A stretch of DNA of 64,000 bases from Elmis aenea (taxonomy: Eukaryota > Arthropoda > Insecta > Coleoptera > Elmidae): contig OX393577.1 in NCBI GenBank assembly GCA_947652605.1, positions 18,355,466-18,419,465 on the forward strand, written 5' to 3'. The position numbers were made by a program, and so were the translations under genes. The first letter of the stretch is position 1. Every line of letters begins with the position of its first letter. A model generated the notes under the pieces. That model did no database searches, was not told where the DNA came from, and was given only the letters and a program-made list of their open reading frames with translations. Below, in pieces: positions 57,480-64,000 of the stretch.

Positions 57480-58110
57480 CTTTTACCATTTGATGCAAGA
57501 TATTCTTCTAGTTGCTACGTCATTCCTTAAAATGTTTTCTAAGTGTTTGTAATCTTCTATACTTTTGATAATTGTACTCTCCAGGAGCTGCTATTTTCTT
57601 TCCTATCCCAATGCCATCTGTTTTGTAGTTTTTTTTAAATGTTTATTTCCAAATTCCATCTTTGATATTCCTCAATGGGTCCCAACAGCTTATACGAACC
57701 ATCGATGCTCTCGGCAGTGACGTAAGTAGGATGCTTCCATGGGGGGAAGGGGGGTTAATAAACGCAAAAAGAGCCGAGGATAATTTTTTAAATGCCACCA
57801 CTTTTTTGCAGCAGGATGTGTTTGATGTTTTCATCATGGTCCCACATGATGAAACATCAAACGGCAAAAAGAACCAACGCTCTTTTTTTTCACCAGTTTT
57901 ATTTTTAGTTTTTTAGCTCAAAATTTACAGTTCTTTAGCCTTATATCGATTTTTTGCATGCAACCCTATGGCTGGAAGTTTGACCCCCCTAACGCCTCCC
58001 TACCTACGCCACTGGCCCTCGGCAAAAACAACCTGATCGTCTGCGAATAATAGAGTTTGGATATTCATTCCTCTCTGCAATTTGAACTCTAATATTACTA
58101 CATTTCCTGA
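57480..58110 (-). pseudogene. RTE-like LINE reverse transcriptase fragment, split by a hAT MITE
   Basis: Minus-strand blocks in order: GMNIQTLLFADDQVVFAE (palm with FADD), then after the insertion SIDGSYKLLGPIEEYQRWNL with EINIKK, and IEDYKHLENILRND, corresponding to the KYLG motif region. Frames shift between blocks. LLFADDQVV is typical of the RTE-like LINEs widespread in insects. The 57715-58014 MITE cuts the frame just after the FADD motif. Confidence 0.75.
57715..58014. mobile_element. hAT-type MITE, TSD GCTCTCGG/GCCCTCGG, within the RT fragment
   Basis: A 300-bp element. The left end CAGTGACGTAAGTAGGATGC pairs with the inverse of TCCCTACCTACGCCACTG. The flanks 57707-57714 and 58015-58022 differ at one base. 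GGGGGG and CCCCCC runs lie inside the ends. ORFs 57662-57916 and 57643-57867 are artefacts of this junction. Confidence 0.85.
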
Positions 58111-58149
58111 TTGAATTCATCAAAGCAGAATTCAGATACCATTAGGATA

Positions 58150-59186
58150 GTTTTGGAAAGAAGTAGAAACCTTTACAAACCTTTACTGCCACCAAAAAGA
58201 ATCAATTATATATAAATAAAAAGTACGTAAATGTGTGTGCACCTAAACCAGGTTTATTTTTACATCGACCGCAGATTTGTCAACAATTTTAAAAATATGG
58301 CACTTACATTTTACATATAATTAATATTACAGATAAAACTAAATTTCGTATTAGAATCTAAAAGTAACACAACAGTTTTTGTGCTGGATATTTTTAAGCG
58401 GTATCCCTTGTTCTATTTTGACAATGTAAATAAAACACAGTGATTCATAAAGTTGAGGATTACAGGAAATGGCGTAATGCTATCGAATTTCAATGCCGTC
58501 CCTTATTCCGTTCCACCTGCCTTCCTCTAATTTAACCGTCAAGTTGGAAAAATGTGTCGACTACCTTAAATAACATGCCTCATATGATTTTTTAAGATGC
58601 TTTGTTTACTTAAGTGATAATAAACGTTATAAATCGGATAAACTTGAAAATCGTAAACTAAAATTGATGTTTTATAGACAAAACGAATTCAAATTTAAAA
58701 CTCAATTATCCAAACAACTGGCTTATATAACAATTTAATTATAGGCCTAGCAATTTTTCTCAGCGCAAAAGTTTCACAACTTGACATATTTCTCAAACAC
58801 ACTGTATATTTTAAAATACATATTTTAAACATATTCAAATTAAACTAATCATTCTGTTTACATGCTGAAAATTCTATACGATTTACCCATATCAATTACA
58901 TGTTTTTTTTTTCCAAAAAAAACAATCATTTTGTTACAATTAATATTCTTAACGCTTGCTGTAGAACAAGAATTTGCTCCTACTGAAACAAATATTTAAC
59001 GTAACCTTGGTTTCCTATTTCCTTAACTATTGTATGTCACGCTTTCAGGAACAAAATTCGTTAAATGATATTTGGTGTCAACCGAGGCTTAAAAACTGGA
59101 AACATGATGCGACTACTGAAGTAAAGACGCATGACTTTTAATAATAAATATCTCTCAAGGCCTAAAAGATCAAATCAAACACTACA
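58150..59186. other. No gene seen; AT-rich DNA
   Basis: No protein-like frame, terminal repeat or RNA gene was recognised. Confidence 0.35.
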
Positions 59187-59364
59187 TACAAGGGGCGTTT
59201 TTTATATTCGCGGAATGAGACAGATGATAAAAACGGTGGGGCTAAAATATTTCTGTTGCATCAGATAATTAATTACAGACATTAAAACAAAATTCCGTGC
59301 TGATTGTTTTATTAGTTCATATACCATCGTCAAAAGAACGAGTTAATGCGGGCATTATTTCTAA

Positions 59365-59567
59365 AAAGGTCGATACTAAGTTTCGTGCAGTAATTAAATT
59401 CCTCACAAAACAAGCAAAAAGTGTCGAAAACATACTGAATGAAATTCAGGCAGTTTATGGAGAAGCTCTTTCTGACAAAACCGTGATTTATAAGTGGTCA
59501 CGTTTATTTAAACAAGGTAGATAACCGTTTGAAGGCGATGATCTGAGTGATAGATAAAGTGACGTCC
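59365..59567 (+). pseudogene. mariner transposase, N-terminal part
   Basis: Reads KFRAVIKFLTKQAKSVENIL, then NEIQAVYGEALSDKTVIYKW and FKQGR, a stop, and GDDLSDR, a stop, SDVL. This is the first helix-turn-helix and linker of mariner transposases (family pattern: AVIKFL, VYG, KW, DDPR, GRPSD). The in-frame stops show it is dead. The sequence passes into the LINE at about 59568. Confidence 0.8.
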
Positions 59568-60930
59568 TTCTTTTCTTTTTTTTTTTCCTATTGCCTTTTG
59601 CCTTACGGCGTCGGCTTTTGAGGATTCTCCATCCATCTTTTCCATTCGTTCCTGCCTGCCGTCATCGCCCTCATCTCTTTAACTGTTCTCCCTCGTTCGC
59701 GGGCTAATTGTTCAATTCTTTTTTCCATACTGGTTGTTGGTCTACCTGTCCGCTTCTTCCCATACCTCCTTTATTCCGCTACTCTCTTTGTCAATGCTTC
59801 TGACGGCATCCTTTGTACGTGCCCATACCATTTTAGCTGTTTTTCTTCTATACTTTGGATTACTGGTTTTTGATTTAGGTTTTTCTGTATGTCTTTATTT
59901 TTACACTTGTCTCTTTTAATTTTTCCTGCTAGTTTTCTTAAAAATTCCATTTCAGCTGCCTAGTCTCTTCTGGTGTTGTTAGGGGACGTCTCGCTACCAT
60001 AAGACATAGTTGGTATTGCAACCGTGCTGTAGATTCTGGTTTTTGTTTCTATACTGATTTTTAATTGGTAGTATATTCTCGAGATTTTGTAGTTCTGCTT
60101 AGATTTTCCGTGTCTATTTTCCCGTCTTCGCTTATTTTAGTTCGTAGGTACTTCATTGTTGTGACTTGTTCCAGTACGTCGTCTCCGCACTTAATGTTTT
60201 GCTGGTCTTCTGCATCATTTATTTTCATTATTTTAGTTTTCCCTGTGATTATTTCCATTCCCATTTGTTGTATTGTTTCGTTCCACTGGTTCAATGACTT
60301 TTTTATGTCATCTCAGTTATCCCCCACTAATATAATACTACATCATCTGCGTATACTAGGCTCTGTATCTAAATGGGCCTTAGATCTTTGTATCCGACTG
60401 TTACTTTCGGTGTTTTTCTTTTACAAATTTTCAGTATTCTGTCCATATACATATTGAATAGTAGGGGGCTTGGGCTATCGCCCTGTTTAATTCCTCTTTG
60501 TAATGCAAATTCCTTGGAACATTTACCTTTTATTTGTATTTCCCCTCTAACTTTTCTGTAGACACTTTTTATTGCCCGGGTAAGTTTTTCCGTGACCTTT
60601 AGTTCTTCCTGGCAGTTTCACAATTTTTCTCGGTACTGTATCGAATGCAGTCTTCAGATCCACGAATGCTAGATATAATTTTTCCCTTTGTTCGTTTTGC
60701 TCTTTCTATTATTTTTCCAACTATACTTATATGATCTTGTGTTCGTTTTTCTTTCATGAAGGGTGCCTGTTCTGCTTCCATTTTTTTTATATAATGTTGA
60801 TGCTAGACAAATAGCTCTATAATTTTCACATTTACTTTTGCTTCCTTTTTTATATAGTGGTATAATTACATTTTCCGCTCGGTCTTCCTTATTTTTGTTG
60901 TCCGCATTAACTTTTTCTTGTTCGTTTCAA
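59568..60930 (-). pseudogene. 5'-truncated LINE reverse transcriptase inserted in the mariner
   Basis: Read on the minus strand across several frames: NVIIPLYKKG and CENYRAICLAST, RGIKQGDSPSPLLFNMYMDR, SLVYADDVVLY (catalytic site), MNQWNETIQQMGMEI and ITGKTKIM, LEQVTTMKYL, KISEDGK, and a C-terminal tail with GRPTTSMEKRIEQLARERG ending NEWKRWM. A short A-rich tail follows (left end, plus-strand poly-T near 59580). Multiple stops and frameshifts make it non-functional. The tail organisation resembles that of the RT at 62820. I could not define its target duplication. Confidence 0.82.
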
Positions 60931-61290
60931 AATATCCAAAACAACAGCAGACAAAAGTCAGCGCAAAGTGGGTGCCGAGAAATCTTATATAGCATCAAAA
61001 ATAACAACGAGTTTAGTGTTGCAAGCTGTATGGACCTCTGTGGAACTATTATAGTACATGTTATCAACATGATTGTTGTCGGAGATTTTTATCTGTTTCC
61101 TAATTTGAAGAAGAACCTTCGTGAAAAGCATTTTACCGATGAAGCCATTGCAAGCAGCAATAAATGAGCATTTTGAAGGCAAATCGGGAAACGATTTTTA
61201 TACAGGTCTAGAAAAATTAATTGAAACATCTAACAAATGTACACCAGTTTGAGAAGAATGTATTAAAAATAAAATTACAAAACTTGAATT
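60931..61290 (+). pseudogene. mariner transposase, C-terminal part
   Basis: After the LINE the mariner frame resumes with VSAKWVPRNL (family-diagnostic WVPR). A later segment reads DFYLFPNLKKNLREKHFTDE in a different frame, where the leading Asp is the third catalytic residue in intact mariners, and then GLEKLIETSNKC. The central catalytic region between these blocks is largely deleted. Confidence 0.8.
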
Positions 61291-61340
61291 TTTTAGTCTT
61301 TTTCTACCCCATTCCGCAAATATAAAAAATACCCCTCGTA

Positions 61341-61490
61341 TGCCTTCTTCTCTTATCATGTAGTCTCTTGTCCGTTTCGATCTTGGAATATTTGCTGCTT
61401 TTGTATTTACTCTAATTGGTACTTCCAGCGTTTCTTCGGCCTTCCGAGGCTTATTTTGGCTTCTGCTCTGTACTCAAGGAATTATATTGG
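61341..61490 (-). pseudogene. Small LINE RT tail fragment
   Basis: The minus strand reads EYRAEAKISLGRPKKRWKYQ. GRPKKRW is the tail signature seen in the other LINE RTs here. It abuts the right end of the mariner. Too short to assign. Confidence 0.5.
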
Positions 61491-62819
61491 TCACTATGAT
61501 ATCAATGAAATGAATTCATTTCCCAAATCACAGGTTATGCAATAACAAACTTTAAGTGAGCATAAATTGTGCAATAAAATAGAATCGAAATATTATAATA
61601 ATATTTAGCTCACGTTTAAAGGTTATTTATTTGACTACTTAAAAAGGAACCACATAGCAATACCAAAAAAACGTGAATGTAGGAAACTGAATAAAGCAAT
61701 TAAAGTTATAGAGAGAATGTCGTATAATTAAAATTCCGTTGGACCACCAGTTATACTTTTTTTTTTAATGTTCATTGTTGAAACTGAAGATTACGGTACG
61801 TGCAATTCTGGTCACTGGCACAGTTATTAAATAAACAGTTAACGAACATTGCCTATGTATTTATTATCTAACAAGACAAAGAACTAAATGCCAACAATCG
61901 TCTTTGTATTGACAACAAACAACATAATGCACGGAATGTTATCGATGGCGAATTACTATCGTTGAGCATGTAAAGAAGTAAAAAACCACTTCATAATTAG
62001 ACTTTTTAAAAGACACTAGAACCTGTTGAAAATGAGTGTTATTAGTCGTGTGCATTTTCACGATACTTCACTGTCTATTTTTAACGGTACAGCCATTTGC
62101 TGGACGTTTTTAATAATATAGTGTTATGCAACACCATACATTATAGGGTAAATTGTAAGTGGGATGCCTGCATCCTTACTGTATCGTGTTTGAAGATAAT
62201 AATTTGCAATAGTTACAGTTACGAACTGACATTACCTTCCTTAACACTGAATTTTAACTGAGGTCAGATTGCATTACTAATTTATTTATTACATTATGCA
62301 ATCAACAAATAGAATCTGAATCTTCTGAGACAATAAATCATTTATTTTGTGTACTTACAGGGTGCGAATACCAAACTGGGACTTCCAGTATATAGTTTTT
62401 GACAATCTTATATTGGCACAACAAAGAACAAAATATGAAAAAACGGCCATTAAAAATTTTGCTGTTTCGAATCAGGGAAAGTCAAAACTTGATTAAAAAT
62501 AATTTAAAATCAGTGCAAAATCTCTAGTTATCTACGTAATAACGTTTAAATTCGCCTTGAGTGTCCTTTTCGGACATGCAGGAATAACCTTTTTTTTTTT
62601 AATATTTCTGTCTGTTCTCTGTGTGTGATATCCATAAGTGGTCCAAGCACTGTTAGCCAAAAAAAAAAACAAGTCTGTAATTATTTATTTAAAACGGGTC
62701 AATTTTTTTACAAATACATATTTTTAATTATGATTGTCAAAGGTGACCAAGAGTTTTGAATGAGAGAAATTCTCATTCAACATCTAAGAAAATTAAATAA
62801 ATTATGTATCACTTTCAGA
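61491..62819. other. No gene seen; AT-rich DNA
   Basis: A CAGGGTGCGAATACC motif near 62359 resembles the end of a foldback-type repeat but has no partner. No protein-like frame was found. Confidence 0.35.
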
Positions 62820-63951
62820 GTGGATTTTCACATTGCGACAAATTAGCGAAAAAACAATAAGAAAAGGAGAGAAAATATATACGTGTGCTATAGACATTCA
62901 AAAGGCCTTTGATTCGGTAGATAGAGCAAAAATATGGAATGTGTTGGAAAGAAGAGGGACACCAAAAGAGCTAACTGAAGCCATAAAAAGTATATACAAG
63001 AGAACAAGTAACATAATAAGAATTAAAAACTACAGTACAAAAACCATTGTAACTAAAAAGGGAGTCAGGCAAGGCAGCGTACTGAGCCCGCTGTTATTTA
63101 TTGTAACCATGGATGAGGTTACCAAGGAGGTAAAAAATAGGACGAAAGGAGTAGCCATAGGATACAGAAACTTACAACCAGTTGAAGTTAAAGAATTAAT
63201 GTATGCAGATGACCTCATACTATGCGCCGCTTCCAAGAAGAACCTAGTAGAAAATATAAGACGCTGGAAAACAGAGTTGGACATGAACATGAAGATGAAC
63301 ATAATGGTGGTGGGTGATGCAGGCATGGATACTCAGATAACAATCGATAATGATACAATAAGACAAGTGGAATGCATAAAATATCTGGGTTCGATGATAG
63401 AGAACGATGGATACATGGATAGGGAGATAAACAACCGTATAAACGCGGCAAACAGGGTATTCTATGCATTGCAAAAGCCTTTTATAAATAAGAGGGAAGT
63501 TAGTGGACCGGCAAAAATTAAAATACACAACACAGTTTTTGTACCAGCTTTGGTATATGGAGCTGAGTCATGGAACCTAACAGAGAGACATAAATCCATG
63601 CTGACAGCATGCGAGATGAAATTCCTGAGAAGGACACTAGGGGTAACAAAGAGGGATAGAATAAAGAATGAAATAATAAGAGAGCGCCTGGGAGTAGAGT
63701 CATTACAAGAAAAGATAGAAAGAAAGCAGCTAAGTTGGTAGGGACACATGGTGAGGATGCCGGACACAAGGACGGCAAAGAAAGTATGGAAAGTTAAGGT
63801 GAAGAAAAAAGGAAGAGGACGGCCCAGAAACACGTGGGATAACCAAGTGTCGGAGGTACTAGCGAAGAGGGACAGCGAGTGGAATAGTGCCATTGAGATC
63901 GCTAAAGACAGAAAAAAATGGAAGGACGTATGTAAGAAAAAGCCGGGCTGA
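62820..63951 (+). pseudogene. 5'-truncated LINE reverse transcriptase with a single nonsense codon
   Basis: The frame enters at IFTLRQISEKTIRKGEKIYT (mid-RT; the apparent initiator at 62833 is a TTG). It shows AIDIQKAFDSV (RT motif A), KGVRQGSVLSPLLF (motif B), LMYADDLIL (catalytic YADD), CIKYLGSMIENDG (thumb), and an RT-associated tail with VPALVYGAESWNL and MKFLRRTLGVTKRDR. A TAG at 63739-63741 replaces the aromatic residue in the L-S-W-x-G-H-M-V-R-M motif. The same frame then continues GRGRPRNTWDNQV to a TGA at 63949-63951. The short 3' UTR ends ATAAATAAAT at the window edge. Apart from that stop the frame is intact, suggesting a fairly recent insertion. Confidence 0.9.
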
Positions 63952-64000
63952 ACGCCTAATCCTCTACACTGTATGGTAGAAGAGGAACGGATAAATAAAT

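Larger units (their letters stand above)
59189..61338 (+). mobile_element. Degenerate mariner with TA duplication, interrupted by a LINE
   Basis: The ends CAAGGGGCGTTTTTTATATT and the inverse of AATATAAAAAATACCCCTCG continue inward through GCGGAATG on both sides, giving about 40-bp inverted repeats. TA lies at 59187-59188 and 61339-61340. Without the inserted LINE (59568-60930) the element is about 0.8 kb, so it also carries internal deletions. Confidence 0.85.

Noticed and set aside
57643..57916. 74- and 84-aa ORFs on opposite strands
   Set aside because: They span the MITE/RT-fragment junction at 57715 and are artefacts of it.
63030..63893. Several antisense ORFs up to 143 aa
   Set aside because: They are shadows of the plus-strand reverse transcriptase.
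1..64000. tRNA, rRNA and CRISPR features
   Set aside because: No cloverleaf with paired A and B boxes, no rRNA-like conserved block and no regularly spaced repeat array was seen on either strand. A tRNAscan or Infernal run would be decisive.

Overview
The window looks like an AT-rich, transposon-saturated stretch of an insect nuclear genome. Spliced minus-strand exons with canonical GT/AG sites, mariner and Tc1-like transposases, several non-LTR retrotransposon clades and degenerate CCTAA/CCTGA pentamers (the TTAGG and TCAGG telomere motifs of insects) all point that way. A beetle is my best guess, held weakly. No bacterial operons, CRISPR arrays, rRNA or convincing tRNA genes were seen.

Host genes are few. 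(1) 630-899 (-) may encode a small membrane-anchored or secreted protein, with a TATA-like box upstream. (2) 40753-40846 (-) is the first coding exon of an unknown gene, ending in a strong GTAAGT donor. (3) Three exons of one gene (47662-47808, 45566-45792, 42868-43738, all -) join in frame and encode the C-terminus of a Ser-rich protein I cannot name. (4) Two convergent SIAH/Sina-like zinc-finger genes lie at 52134-52952 (+) and 54144-55097 (-). The minus copy carries an additional RING at its C-terminus. The plus copy has had its C-terminus replaced by a short hAT-type element.

Most of what can be identified outside the genes is mobile DNA. I find seventeen hAT-like elements, most of them short and non-autonomous: fourteen have an exact or 7-of-8 8-bp target duplication, two have a more diverged one (5-6 of 8), and one (8824-11298) has none that I can recognise. 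There are also TA-flanked mariner-type elements and foldbacks, one PIF/Harbinger-like MITE, and LINE fragments of at least two kinds. One LINE kind has an RNase H domain and a (TAA)n tail. The others carry RTs with GRP/RW C-terminal tails or an RTE-like palm.

Nesting is the main theme. A LINE sits in a MITE (9043-10829), a TA-MITE in a Tc1-like transposase gene (12847-13613), and a LINE in a mariner (59568-60930). A four-layer nest occupies 21262-23577. Two copies of one foldback repeat each received a different hAT element at exactly the same 8-bp site, CTTTAGAC (17580 and 22407).

The most unusual items are the same-site hAT insertions, the SIAH-like pair (extra C-terminal RING in one, MITE-derived tail in the other), the interlocked P-Q-P'-Q' inverted repeats at 27918-29343, a composite hAT element that moved with a foldback inside it (35674 and 43895), and a 191-residue hAT dimerisation ORF whose ATG lies in the element's own terminal repeat.
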